Assembly: GCA_016214035.1 (NCBI GenBank)
Contig: JACRPF010000021.1
Location: forward strand, 186,001-250,000
Length of the DNA: 64,000 nt
From: Spirochaetota bacterium
Lineage (GTDB): Bacteria > Spirochaetota > Brachyspiria > Brachyspirales > JACRPF01
Direction: 5' to 3'
Position 1 is the first letter of the stretch; each line of letters starts with the position of its first letter. Position numbers and translations under genes: made by a program. Shown piece after piece: positions 17,281 to 25,617 of this stretch. Under the pieces are notes generated by a model. The model was given only the letters and a program-made list of their open reading frames with translations, did no database searches and had not been told where the DNA came from.

Positions 17281-18905
17281 GATTTCATACCCGCATTACG
17301 GAAGTCATACGGTCCTTTCGTAACCGTCGGCGGTGTTTCAAAATTCTCCGTTGCCGGCGGTGACGGCACTGTCCATTCCAATGTTGCGGCTCCCCAGGGG
17401 TTGTTCCCGGCAGCCGTACCCCAAAAAAAACAGCGCACGAGATTCACCGCAACGAGCACGAGCCCCGCAGCCATGATAAACGCCCCGATACTCGCGGCCA
17501 CCTGCAGGTCGGTATACTGCGGAAGATAGCTGTAATAGCGGCGCGGCATGCCGAAGAATCCGAGCATGAGCATGGGCGCATAGAACAGATTGAAACCGAC
17601 AAAAAGCACGAGCCACGCGACAACGGCCATGCGCTTGTCGTACATCCTCCCGGTCATCTTCGGAAGCCAGTAATGCAGCCCGGCGATGAGCCCGAACCCC
17701 ATGCCGCCGAATATGATATAGTGAAAATGACCGACGACAAAATAAGTGTTATGCAGATGCACGTTCGGCGAGAGCGCGCCGAGCAGCATGCCGGAAAGAC
17801 CGCCCACGGTGAAAAGAAAAATGAACGAAAGCGCATAGAGAAACGGCGGCTCAACGCGGATGGATCCTTTGTACATCGTCGCAATCCAGTTGAACACCTT
17901 GATGGCGCTCGGCACGGCGACGAGAAATGTCAGCAGTGAAAAAATGATGCTCGCCGTATCGCTCTGGCCGCTCACGAACATGTGATGCCCCCATACAAGC
18001 GACCCCACGCTCGCTATGGCGAGACTTGAAAACGCAATCATCTTGTAGCCGTAAATATTCTTCCGTGCAAACACGGGGATGATGTCTGATATGACGCCCA
18101 TGGCGGGAAGTATCATGATGTAGACTGCAGGATGCGAGTATATCCAGAAAAGATGCTGATAGAGCACCGGGTCGCCGCCCTTCGCCGGGTCGAACACGCC
18201 GATGCCGAACAACCGCTCCATGACGATGAGCAGCATCGTGATGCCGATGACGGGTGTCGCGAGTATCTGCACCCATGCGGTGGAATAAAAGCCCCAGACG
18301 GAAAGCGGCATCTTGAAGAATCCCATGCCCGGTGCGCGCATCTGATGCACGGTGGTGACGATGTTGATACCCGTAAGTATCGACGACATCCCGAGTACGA
18401 ACACCGCGAACGTCGCGAGCGGAACATTTACTGTGGTCTTCAAACTAAAAGGGACATAGAACGTCCAGCCGGTATCAACAGCGCCGCCACCGGCGAACAC
18501 CGATATGAACGCGATGACGGCACCGGCGAGATACAGATACCATGAGGCGAGATTGAGCCGCGGAAACGCCATGTCCTTACCGCCGATAAGGAGCGGCAGG
18601 AAAAAGTTTCCGAATATCGCGGGTACCGCGGGGATGACGACGAGGAATATCTGTATGATGCCGTGAAGCGTGAACATCGCGTTATACTGCTGCGCGCTCA
18701 TGAGTTTGAGCCCGGGCAGCATGTTCAGACGCATCAGCACGCCGAGGATCATCGCCGCGGTGAAAAAAAAGAAAATGGAAACGCCGTAGAGCACTCCGAT
18801 GCGTTTATGATCGGTTGAAAAAATCCAGCCGAAGATGCCGGAAAACCTGCCGCGATGCGCGAAATACGGCACATGCTGGCCGGATACTGCTGTATCACCG
18901 CCCAT
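17277..18905 (-). CDS. coxA: Cytochrome c oxidase subunit I, A2-type haem-copper oxidase
   Basis: The 542-aa protein has 12 or more membrane helices and the haem and CuB ligands (FTLHGIIQ, WGHHMFVSG, HLHNTYFVVGHFHY). The helix VI motif reads WIYSHPAVYIMILP, the YSHP signature of A2-type oxidases, in place of the Glu-containing GHPEVY of the A1 type. It reduces O2 to water and pumps protons. The ATG at 18905 has AAAGGAG 6 nt upstream and overlaps the end of the SCO gene by 11 bp. Confidence 0.95.
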   Translation of the reverse strand: MGGDTAVSGQHVPYFAHRGRFSGIFGWIFSTDHKRIGVLYGVSIFFFFTAAMILGVLMRLNMLPGLKLMSAQQYNAMFTLHGIIQIFLVVIPAVPAIFGNFFLPLLIGGKDMAFPRLNLASWYLYLAGAVIAFISVFAGGGAVDTGWTFYVPFSLKTTVNVPLATFAVFVLGMSSILTGINIVTTVHQMRAPGMGFFKMPLSVWGFYSTAWVQILATPVIGITMLLIVMERLFGIGVFDPAKGGDPVLYQHLFWIYSHPAVYIMILPAMGVISDIIPVFARKNIYGYKMIAFSSLAIASVGSLVWGHHMFVSGQSDTASIIFSLLTFLVAVPSAIKVFNWIATMYKGSIRVEPPFLYALSFIFLFTVGGLSGMLLGALSPNVHLHNTYFVVGHFHYIIFGGMGFGLIAGLHYWLPKMTGRMYDKRMAVVAWLVLFVGFNLFYAPMLMLGFFGMPRRYYSYLPQYTDLQVAASIGAFIMAAGLVLVAVNLVRCFFWGTAAGNNPWGAATLEWTVPSPPATENFETPPTVTKGPYDFRNAGMKS

Positions 18906-19734
18906 GAGCAACTCCTTTACGGCGTTTTGTGCCGGTGACGATGAGAAATATGACGAACAAACCGATCAGCGAAAATATCACCACCGCGCTCACACGGAGC
19001 ATGTTGAACACAAACCGTTTGCCGTGCGGATCGTACGTGAAACAGAGTCTGAGCATCCGGGCTATGGTCGGCTGTATCGTACCGGTGGACGCCTCCATGA
19101 GCGACATCTTCAGTTCCATCGGCAGAAAATCGGTGCCGATGAGATACCGCATGACTTTACCTTCCGGCGAAAGGATGATGAGCCCGAGCGGATGATCGAA
19201 ATCATCGCCCTGACGGATATATCTGAAACCGGCTGCGGATGTCACCGCATGAATATTCGACGCCGTTCCGGTGAGAAAACGCCACTTCCCGGGAGGATAG
19301 GGTTTCTCAATCGCCGCGAGCGCGATCGCCTTCGCTTTCCGCGCATCAGCCGGCGTTTCATCATCATCAATGGTCATGGTAATAAGCATCGGTTCCTCGC
19401 CGGACTTCGCGCCGTAATTACGGATCGTTCCGGCGATACCGGTCAGAAGCGTGCCGCATGCGTTCGGGCACCGGTAATACAGTATTGAAAGTATAACCGG
19501 TCCTTTGACGATTTCCCTGAGCCGTACCGGTTTCGCGTCTTCATCGATAAAAGACGCGTCAAGCGGAATACTGCTGCCGGGCTTTTCCTGAAAGCCGATG
19601 GTACCGCTGAGCTTATATTCTTTTCCTGCGGCATGAGCATCGCCATGAGCCGCGAGCGGTAAAACAAAAAATGCGGCGACGATCGTGACATACGGAAGTG
19701 CGCATCGCTTCACCGCAGCCGTCCTATCGCTCAT
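18895..19734 (-). CDS. SCO1/SenC-type copper chaperone for cytochrome oxidase
   Basis: The 279-aa product has a signal peptide (residues 12-32), a thioredoxin-like SCO domain with the copper motif CPNAC and the distal His in DFDHPLGL, and an extra C-terminal membrane helix (about 240-264) with a basic end, an arrangement also seen in some caa3 operons. It delivers copper to the CuA site of subunit II. Its ATG at 19734 overlaps the stop of the upstream DUF2231 gene, and its 3' end overlaps coxA. Confidence 0.9.
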   Translation of the reverse strand: MSDRTAAVKRCALPYVTIVAAFFVLPLAAHGDAHAAGKEYKLSGTIGFQEKPGSSIPLDASFIDEDAKPVRLREIVKGPVILSILYYRCPNACGTLLTGIAGTIRNYGAKSGEEPMLITMTIDDDETPADARKAKAIALAAIEKPYPPGKWRFLTGTASNIHAVTSAAGFRYIRQGDDFDHPLGLIILSPEGKVMRYLIGTDFLPMELKMSLMEASTGTIQPTIARMLRLCFTYDPHGKRFVFNMLRVSAVVIFSLIGLFVIFLIVTGTKRRKGVAHGR

Positions 19735-20260
19735 TCGTCCGCGGTAAAACAACGGACGGCGCATTCATCAGCCGCGTGTCTGCAGCGTTTGTCCGGATTT
19801 CCATCACGGGAGACGGCGGCTTAATCGTCAATCCGCGGCCGTAGATGATGCTCGCCCCGAAATAACCGAGACCGATCATGGCGATGAACGCGACGGCATA
19901 GAGCACAGCCATGGACACCGAATGCAGTTTCACTTCGCTGCCGAGAATAATGCCGATGCCGAGCACCATAAGCGCCACGGACGCAAGCGCGATCTTTATC
20001 TTTATGGGCGTGAACGGAGCCGCACGATAGAAATGTATCCAATCCATAACACCGAGCAGTATCGTGGGAAAGACGAAGATGAAGGCGAGGATCGACGCAT
20101 GCCGCGCGGACATGACGAGGTTTTTCCGTCCGAACACGATAGCTACCGCGAAAAACGTAACCGCGCCGACGGTAAGCCCGATGGGCATGTGCGTGATCGG
20201 CGGATGCAGCGGCTCGTTGAATCCGTGTGCCGCAAGGAACGCATAGAGCGCATCGAGCAT
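19724..20260 (-). CDS. DUF2231 membrane protein
   Basis: The 178-aa protein shows the DUF2231 signature HPPITHMPIGLTVGA and about four membrane helices (residues 24-44, 57-75, 84-104, 114-138), then a polar tail. Family members often sit beside respiratory genes but have no defined function; the conserved histidines could bind haem or metal (inference). GGAG lies 7 nt before the ATG. It overlaps the SCO gene and so belongs to the oxidase operon. Confidence 0.8.
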   Translation of the reverse strand: MLDALYAFLAAHGFNEPLHPPITHMPIGLTVGAVTFFAVAIVFGRKNLVMSARHASILAFIFVFPTILLGVMDWIHFYRAAPFTPIKIKIALASVALMVLGIGIILGSEVKLHSVSMAVLYAVAFIAMIGLGYFGASIIYGRGLTIKPPSPVMEIRTNAADTRLMNAPSVVLPRTNER

Positions 20261-20290
20261 GGCATTACTCCGTTATCTACGATTGAAAAC

Positions 20291-20839
20291 TCAGCCGGGT
20301 AGTTTCGAACAGGTGAGCGACGCGCCGATGAGGCCGAGCCCAACGCTGCACGACACTGTCCCCGCGCTCAAACCGATGAGGACGGGCGTGGCGGCGAAAC
20401 CCTGCGCGAGGAACACGGCGACCATAGCCGCAGACAACGCCGCTGTCGCGATGCCGATGAATAGCTTCTTCGTAAGCGCCGGCGTTGTCACTTTTCTGAA
20501 ACGCACCTTGCCGTCAACCAGGCCGCTCACTATCGCAAGCACCACAAGCGCGGGAAGCACGACGATCATGACGCGTGCGCAGGCAAGCACCGCGCCGAGA
20601 ACCGGTTCACCGAAAAAGCGCGAGGAAACCAGCAGCAGAAACAGACTTATGATGAACGCCTGCGGAAAGTGCACGAGAATGGGATGCACATCGAGACGAA
20701 GCCACCCCTCGCGCCGTTCGGATACGCGGCTCTCGTACGGCTCGAACGCCGTGCTGTTCACGCCGCAAGCAGGGCATTTCCCATGCACGGCCTTTTCATC
20801 GGTCACAAACCCGCACGCATTACACCGTACATACTTCAT
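20291..20839 (-). CDS. Rubredoxin-like zinc ribbon fused to DUF2231 membrane domain
   Basis: The 182-aa product begins with a rubredoxin-type knuckle pair (CNACG and CPACG, about residues 6-27) followed by a DUF2231 membrane domain (LDVHPILVHFPQAFIISLFLL and about four helices). The metal site suggests an electron-transfer or assembly role linked to the oxidase (inference). The ATG at 20839 is preferred over 20848 because AAGGA is then 8 nt away rather than touching the codon. It is the first gene of the seven-gene oxidase operon. Confidence 0.78.
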   Translation of the reverse strand: MKYVRCNACGFVTDEKAVHGKCPACGVNSTAFEPYESRVSERREGWLRLDVHPILVHFPQAFIISLFLLLVSSRFFGEPVLGAVLACARVMIVVLPALVVLAIVSGLVDGKVRFRKVTTPALTKKLFIGIATAALSAAMVAVFLAQGFAATPVLIGLSAGTVSCSVGLGLIGASLTCSKLPG

Positions 20840-20902
20840 AAGCTTCATCCTTAATTAACATAGATAACGAACATATGCGACGGCCGACAGCAGTATGGAT
20901 AT

Positions 20903-20931
20903 AATATACGGTGTGCATACGGCAGTGTCAA
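20903..20931 (-). promoter_or_regulatory. Promoter of the cytochrome oxidase operon
   Basis: Minus-strand TTGACA (20926-20931), 17 bp, TATATT (20903-20908), a near-consensus promoter. The leader to the first gene at 20839 is about 57 nt. The -35 box lies just 10 bp from the end of the neighbouring AraC gene. Confidence 0.75.
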
Positions 20932-20940
20932 CCCCTGAAA

Positions 20941-21801
20941 CTATCTCCCCTCGTCATCATTCTGCCCGGCGCATTCATTACGATAGTATGCAGGAGACAT
21001 GTTTTCATGCTGTTTAAACAACCGTGAGAAGTAATACTGATCGGTAAACCCTACCGCGCGCGCGATCGACTTGATCGAATGATCCGTCGAGAGAAGCTGT
21101 TCCTTCGCCGCGGCAAGCTTCATCCGTAAAAAATACTGCTGCGGCGGATACCCGGTACGCTGCTTAAATATCTTCCGCATGTTCTCAAATCCGACATTAT
21201 TCGCAGTGCAGTACGTGCGAAAATCAAAATATAATTCCCCAATCTGTTTACGCATCATGCGCACGATGTGCGTAATCTCGCGATCCTCAGTCCGGGAGAG
21301 AACAGGACCGTGCTGGATAAGCAATTCCTGAAGTATCTGCAAAATACCCTGGGATGCATATTCCATATACCGGTCATTCGGGCGTCCGAGAGCATGCCAC
21401 ACGTCATTACATAGTGTTTCAATCCTGGCTGCATTACGGATAACGATTACCGGCTGCGAAGGATTCAGCAGATGGTCATCGTAATAGCGGCGGGGTATGT
21501 TACCGTCAAATCTAAAATAGAACGTGCGTGCTGATTTCCCTTTATAGGTTCCGTATCGATGCCATATGCCCGGGAATGTAAAAAACGCCGCCGGAGCCGC
21601 AAGAACACGCTCCCGGGTAAGCGATGTCTCATAAAAGTTTTCACCGCGCAGCAAAATGACCATTTGATAAAAGGGCAATGTCCGTCGCCAATGAACGCCT
21701 TCCATGCCGTGCATGGTCTGGCGGCCGATTGATACGGGACGTATTCCCATCTTTTCACATAGCGTATTCGTGCCGGGAAATGCATAGCGCCGTAAACTCA
21801 T
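20941..21801 (-). CDS. AraC-family regulator, divergent from MFS transporter
   Basis: The 286-aa protein has a cupin-like N-terminal ligand domain (MHGMEGVHWRRTLPFYQMVILLRG, then AAPAAFFTFPGIWHRYGTY; listed in parts) and a C-terminal double helix-turn-helix (FENMRKIFKQRTGYPPQQYF and IKSIARAVGFTDQYYFSRLF). AGGA is 8 nt before the ATG and an extended -10 (TGGTATAGT, 21830-21835) lies about 30 nt upstream, so unlike most AraC genes here it has a normal leader. It probably controls the divergent MFS-BNR pair. Confidence 0.88.
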   Translation of the reverse strand: MSLRRYAFPGTNTLCEKMGIRPVSIGRQTMHGMEGVHWRRTLPFYQMVILLRGENFYETSLTRERVLAAPAAFFTFPGIWHRYGTYKGKSARTFYFRFDGNIPRRYYDDHLLNPSQPVIVIRNAARIETLCNDVWHALGRPNDRYMEYASQGILQILQELLIQHGPVLSRTEDREITHIVRMMRKQIGELYFDFRTYCTANNVGFENMRKIFKQRTGYPPQQYFLRMKLAAAKEQLLSTDHSIKSIARAVGFTDQYYFSRLFKQHENMSPAYYRNECAGQNDDEGR

Positions 21802-21831
21802 GTGTTATGTCCTGCGGGATTCCTTTTGTAC

Positions 21832-21868
21832 TATACCACGGAATCCATCATTTTACCATCGACTCCAT
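21832..21868. repeat. 20-bp-spaced direct repeats between AraC and MFS genes, candidate operator
   Basis: The segment TATACCACGGAATCCAT (21832-21848) recurs as TTTACCATCGACTCCAT (21852-21868), 13 of 17 bases equal. A weaker third copy may start near 21873. The first copy overlaps the -10 box of the AraC gene, so the protein could repress itself and activate the transporter gene. Confidence 0.5.
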
Positions 21869-21968
21869 TGTCTTCCATACTATTCCCGTTATCTTTGATA
21901 TGACAAACAGCACAAGGAGATGGCCCTGTGACAAAGACATCGCACAAACGAAACGGGAATTCCGGCAA

Positions 21969-23264
21969 ATGACTATGTACGCCGATACACTTTCCGATGC
22001 AATCAGAAAGAAATTCCGCACGTATGCATACGCGTCAACCTGGGTAGGCTGCTTCTCCGATGTCATGCTGGAAAACTCCGCCATCATCATCCTCTATCTC
22101 GCCATGCTTAGGGCAAGCAATACGCTCATCATGCTTTCGACATGCCTTGTCGGTATTATTTCCATGTTTCTGATGATTCCAGCCTCAGGTATCGTGGACA
22201 GACTGGGTTCAAAACGGGTTGTATTGCTATCCTCCGCCATAGGGTGTCTATCGTATCTAATAATGGCATCGGCGCCATTTCTGGGAAAGGATATCGCGCC
22301 ATACATTGTCTGCCTCGGCTGTCTGACATTCGGAATTTCGCAGCCGCTCGCCACTGCCGCATGGTATCCGATAGTAGGACACGTTTTCAAGCCGTCCGAG
22401 CGCGCGGATTTTTTCGGTTTCCTGCGATTCAGCTACTTTGTTCTTACCGGAAGCGTGTTCTTTTTACTTGGCATATTCATGGGAGAAAAACCGCAACTCT
22501 GGTTCCTCCAGCTTGTCATCGGCATTACCGGCATTATAGCACTGGGAAGATATTTTTTCATTGCACGCATAGTCCTGCCGGCGCACGAGAGCAGAAGGTT
22601 TGATATAAAGAAGGCATTGGGAATATCCACACGCAACGGACTTCTGGCAGGATTTGCGGTCTATGTGTGCTTTCTCAGTCTCGCGTTCGCCGCTATTCAG
22701 CCGTTGACATTGATCTATCTAAAAAACGGATTGCATTACAGCGACAATATCATTCAGATGATATCGTCCGCAGCTATCGGGGGCAGTGTGTGCGGTTTCT
22801 TTTTTTATGGAAGAATAGTCCGCCGGGTGGGCATACGGAATCTGCAGCTGATGGTACACGGCGCCTACATCCTGATTCCGCTCGGTTTATTCTTCTGCGG
22901 CGGGAACAATCCGTATCTTCCCGTGCTTATCGGCATACTCCTTGTCGCGGGAAACATCGCCTATGCATGTTTTGTCTGCGCATTATCGCAGGAAAGTTTT
23001 GCGCTGGCGCGTCCCGTAAATATCACCACGGATAACGCATTCACCCAGACGTATCAGATGGTAGGCACCGCATCCGGACGAGCGATGGCATCGCTGCTTC
23101 TGGGAAACGGAGTTCTTGCCGCGACATGGAAATTCTGGAATGGTACGTTTTCCAATTACCAGACGATTTTCCTGTTGTGTTCCGGCATTGCGCTTTTCTG
23201 CCTGATACTGATCATCTGTATCCCCAGTGTGGCGCCGGTACGAGAATATCATTACAACCCATGA
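21969..23264 (+). CDS. MFS transporter
   Basis: The 431-aa protein has about 12 membrane helices and the MFS loop 2-3 motif (GIVDRLGSKRVVLLSSA), with a helix VI-VII break near residue 200 (HESRRFDIKKAL). Substrate cannot be read from sequence; the adjoining BNR-repeat gene and divergent AraC regulator suggest a sugar or glycoside. The start is uncertain: ATG 21969 or 21975 gives a normal short N-terminus but only a weak GGGA upstream, and the frame is open further upstream to an ATG at 21900. Confidence 0.83.
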   Translation: MTMYADTLSDAIRKKFRTYAYASTWVGCFSDVMLENSAIIILYLAMLRASNTLIMLSTCLVGIISMFLMIPASGIVDRLGSKRVVLLSSAIGCLSYLIMASAPFLGKDIAPYIVCLGCLTFGISQPLATAAWYPIVGHVFKPSERADFFGFLRFSYFVLTGSVFFLLGIFMGEKPQLWFLQLVIGITGIIALGRYFFIARIVLPAHESRRFDIKKALGISTRNGLLAGFAVYVCFLSLAFAAIQPLTLIYLKNGLHYSDNIIQMISSAAIGGSVCGFFFYGRIVRRVGIRNLQLMVHGAYILIPLGLFFCGGNNPYLPVLIGILLVAGNIAYACFVCALSQESFALARPVNITTDNAFTQTYQMVGTASGRAMASLLLGNGVLAATWKFWNGTFSNYQTIFLLCSGIALFCLILIICIPSVAPVREYHYNP

Positions 23265-23279
23265 TTAGTATGATATACT
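23252..23279 (+). promoter_or_regulatory. Candidate promoter of the BNR-repeat gene
   Basis: TTACAA (23252-23257), 16 bp, TATACT (23274-23279). It overlaps the MFS stop codon, so the BNR gene may be transcribed both from here and by read-through from the transporter gene. Confidence 0.5.
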
Positions 23280-23313
23280 TACTACAGTAATCCCAAAAGA
23301 GGTATAGCCGCTT

Positions 23314-24612
23314 ATGAAACTGACCATTGGTGAAGAACGTGTCATTGTTCGGGGAATCCGTCCGGAGGAGCAGCTCTGGGGACCGTATCAGTTTCCGAGG
23401 CCGTATAATCTTGGAGACCGTCTCGTTGTGGCGGTGCACGTCAACGATGATGACATCAAATCTTTCGGCGAAGCAAACCGCTGGTTTGAAAGCCGCGATG
23501 AAGGAATCACATGGAAGGAGATAGACGCGTCGGTATCAACAAAATGCGGCCTGCTGCTGCAGAACGGAGACCGGATCTATTTTCCCATGGAATCCGGAAT
23601 ATCGCTGAGCACGTATACGGGTACGCCGCAATCCCAATATACACCCGGATATGATTTCACCCGAAAAGCACCTGAAGGGACACTGCCGATTCCGGACGGC
23701 ATGACGCATTGGCTGGGAGGGCTCTGTATTAAAGCCTACAAAGCTGAACGTCTGCCGGACAATCTCTCGAAAAAGGAATGGCTGGCAAAAAGAATTCCTG
23801 CGGGAAAGACAGAACCTGTTACTGAATATGTACCTGTAGACTGGCCGTTTCTGACACGGGTGGTGTACTCCGGAGGCGGATACAATAATGTGCTGAAGCC
23901 GATATTCCCGCGCGGAAATCTGAAACTCGGCCCCGACGGTGCAATCTGGGTGAGCGCCTTTTCAGGGGAAGGACATATCAATCCCGCAAACGGACAGTAC
24001 AGCCCCTATTACTCGGCAGAACTCTTCCGCTCAGAGGACTTCGGACATAGTTTCAAACAGCACGCGCACATGGAGTATGAAGCGGACGGGCATGAGTATC
24101 CGTATCAAAGCGGCGGATACAGTGACAGCGACTTTGAGTTCATGCCTGACGGTTCGATGGTCTGGTTCTTCAGAACAACATGGTATGCATACACCGGCAG
24201 AGAATGGGATCCGATGTATATGTCCCGCTCAACAGACAACGGCCGCACGTGGAGCAAGCCGGTAAAATTCGCCGATGTCGGTATTTTGCCGCGCCTGTGC
24301 AGACTTGCATGCGGTACGACACTGCTGTGCTACGCGAGGCCGGGGATGTTTGTCTCTGCAAGTAAGAACGACAGCGGAACAGAATGGACAGAACCGGTCA
24401 CGCTCATGGATCCGGGAGACAGAAGCCATCTCGCCAATAATAAGATCGACACGCCGACGTTTCACGAATGGGTTGGCGCCTGCAACAACCCCGAAATGGT
24501 CCCGCTTACCGCAAACAGCGCGTTATTTTTCTACAGCGACTTTTATTATCCTGATGATACCGGCGTGAAGCGGAAGACTATTTTATGCAGGAAGATTACC
24601 GTGGAATCCTGA
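23314..24612 (+). CDS. BNR/Asp-box repeat protein, sialidase-like fold
   Basis: The 432-aa protein carries Asp-box motifs of the six-bladed sialidase-type propeller (ESRDEGITW, RSEDFGHSF, SRSTDNGRTWS). There is no signal peptide, so it should act in the cytoplasm on an imported substrate. The sialidase arginine triad is not obvious to me, so I call only the fold, not the activity. GAGG is 11 nt before the ATG. It follows the MFS transporter by 49 bp and forms with it a likely uptake-and-hydrolysis pair under the AraC regulator at 20941. Confidence 0.75.
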   Translation: MKLTIGEERVIVRGIRPEEQLWGPYQFPRPYNLGDRLVVAVHVNDDDIKSFGEANRWFESRDEGITWKEIDASVSTKCGLLLQNGDRIYFPMESGISLSTYTGTPQSQYTPGYDFTRKAPEGTLPIPDGMTHWLGGLCIKAYKAERLPDNLSKKEWLAKRIPAGKTEPVTEYVPVDWPFLTRVVYSGGGYNNVLKPIFPRGNLKLGPDGAIWVSAFSGEGHINPANGQYSPYYSAELFRSEDFGHSFKQHAHMEYEADGHEYPYQSGGYSDSDFEFMPDGSMVWFFRTTWYAYTGREWDPMYMSRSTDNGRTWSKPVKFADVGILPRLCRLACGTTLLCYARPGMFVSASKNDSGTEWTEPVTLMDPGDRSHLANNKIDTPTFHEWVGACNNPEMVPLTANSALFFYSDFYYPDDTGVKRKTILCRKITVES

Positions 24613-24648
24613 ACACTATTGTTATGAACACAGAGACTGCGAATAGCT

Positions 24649-25491
24649 TCATATCCGTTCCAATCCCCGTTTCCCGTTGCCACGGCGCATACGATATACC
24701 GAAGGTGTGACCCCGGCTTGACGGCGGAACATCCGTTCGAACGACGCGTAGTCGCGGTAGCCCACCATGTGCGCAATCTCGGCGAGCGTGAGTTCCCCCT
24801 CAGCGATAAGGCGTTTGGCCACGGCAACGCGCCGGCTGATGAGGCAGGCGTGCAGACCCATACCCTTCTCGCGGACAAACATCTTCGAAAAATAGGTGCG
24901 CTCCAGCCCCACATGAGATGCGATGTCAGCCGTCGTCAGATCGTCATAATAATGCTCGTCGATGTATGCCGATGCATCGGCAACGCGCCGGTTCACCGAT
25001 GGTTCGGGGATGCCGCCGCCCGCCGACAGAGCCGCGGTGATGCGCGCGCGTATGAGATGAAAATAACCGAGCGCTGTCTGCGATGCGCCCGGCGCATGAC
25101 GCCGGAATGCAGTGCTGACGTCTGCAATCCAGCGGGACAACTCTGACGCGGCAATTCCGTGAACAACCTGCCGGCCGGGAACGATGCCGCATTCGGAGAG
25201 AAGCGTCCTCGCCTGCGGGCCGTCAAAACCAAGCCAGACATATTCCCATGGCGTTGTACGTGATGCGCGGTACCAGTGCCGCTGAAACGGAAATACCACA
25301 AAAATACTGCCTGCGGCAAGTTCATGTTCTGCGTCCCCGGGCGCAAAGGTGCCGCTGCCTTTCATGACCACGTGCATGAGATAATGATTGCGAAGCGTAT
25401 CATAGCGATGCGACGGACGGCATTTCATATGGCCGCTGAAAAGAATACGCAATTCGCCTGATGATGTGTCGTGGCTGTAGAATTCGCTCAT
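24649..25491 (-). CDS. AraC-family regulator, divergent from beta-helix protein
   Basis: The 280-aa protein has a cupin-like sensor domain (GSGTFAPGDAEHELAAGSIF) and an AraC DNA-binding domain (TTADIASHVGLERTYFSKMF and LAEIAHMVGYRDYASFERMF; PSVYRMRR at the end). The ATG at 25491 is only 6 nt from a TATACT box, with no Shine-Dalgarno, so the mRNA should be leaderless. Exact 21-bp-spaced repeats lie in the shared upstream region. It probably senses a glycan breakdown product and controls the divergent secreted beta-helix gene. Confidence 0.88.
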   Translation of the reverse strand: MSEFYSHDTSSGELRILFSGHMKCRPSHRYDTLRNHYLMHVVMKGSGTFAPGDAEHELAAGSIFVVFPFQRHWYRASRTTPWEYVWLGFDGPQARTLLSECGIVPGRQVVHGIAASELSRWIADVSTAFRRHAPGASQTALGYFHLIRARITAALSAGGGIPEPSVNRRVADASAYIDEHYYDDLTTADIASHVGLERTYFSKMFVREKGMGLHACLISRRVAVAKRLIAEGELTLAEIAHMVGYRDYASFERMFRRQAGVTPSVYRMRRGNGKRGLERI

Positions 25492-25497
25492 GCGCCG

Positions 25498-25503
25498 AGT
25501 ATA
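25498..25503 (-). promoter_or_regulatory. -10 box of leaderless AraC gene
   Basis: TATACT on the minus strand, 6 nt before the ATG at 25491. No good -35 is present at the right distance; instead the first AAAACAACAG repeat covers that position, consistent with autoregulation. Confidence 0.6.
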
Positions 25504-25516
25504 CCGTTATTTTTAA

Positions 25517-25547
25517 AAAACAACAGAATGCAATGTCAAAACAACAG
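25517..25547. repeat. Exact 21-bp-spaced direct repeats, candidate AraC-type operator
   Basis: AAAACAACAG occurs at 25517-25526 and again at 25538-25547, ten of ten bases identical and exactly two helical turns apart. The second copy ends 7 bp before the -35 box of the divergent beta-helix gene; the first covers the -35 position of the AraC gene. Confidence 0.65.
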
Positions 25548-25554
25548 CCGGCTA

Positions 25555-25583
25555 TTGACAATTGCCGTTGAAACGCCTATGGT
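25555..25583 (+). promoter_or_regulatory. Promoter of the beta-helix gene at 25618
   Basis: TTGACA (25555-25560), 17 bp, TATGGT (25578-25583). Leader of about 28 nt with AGGAG 5 nt before the ATG. Confidence 0.65.
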
Positions 25584-25617
25584 ATCGGAAGATGATAATT
25601 GACTGACAGGAGTCCCG

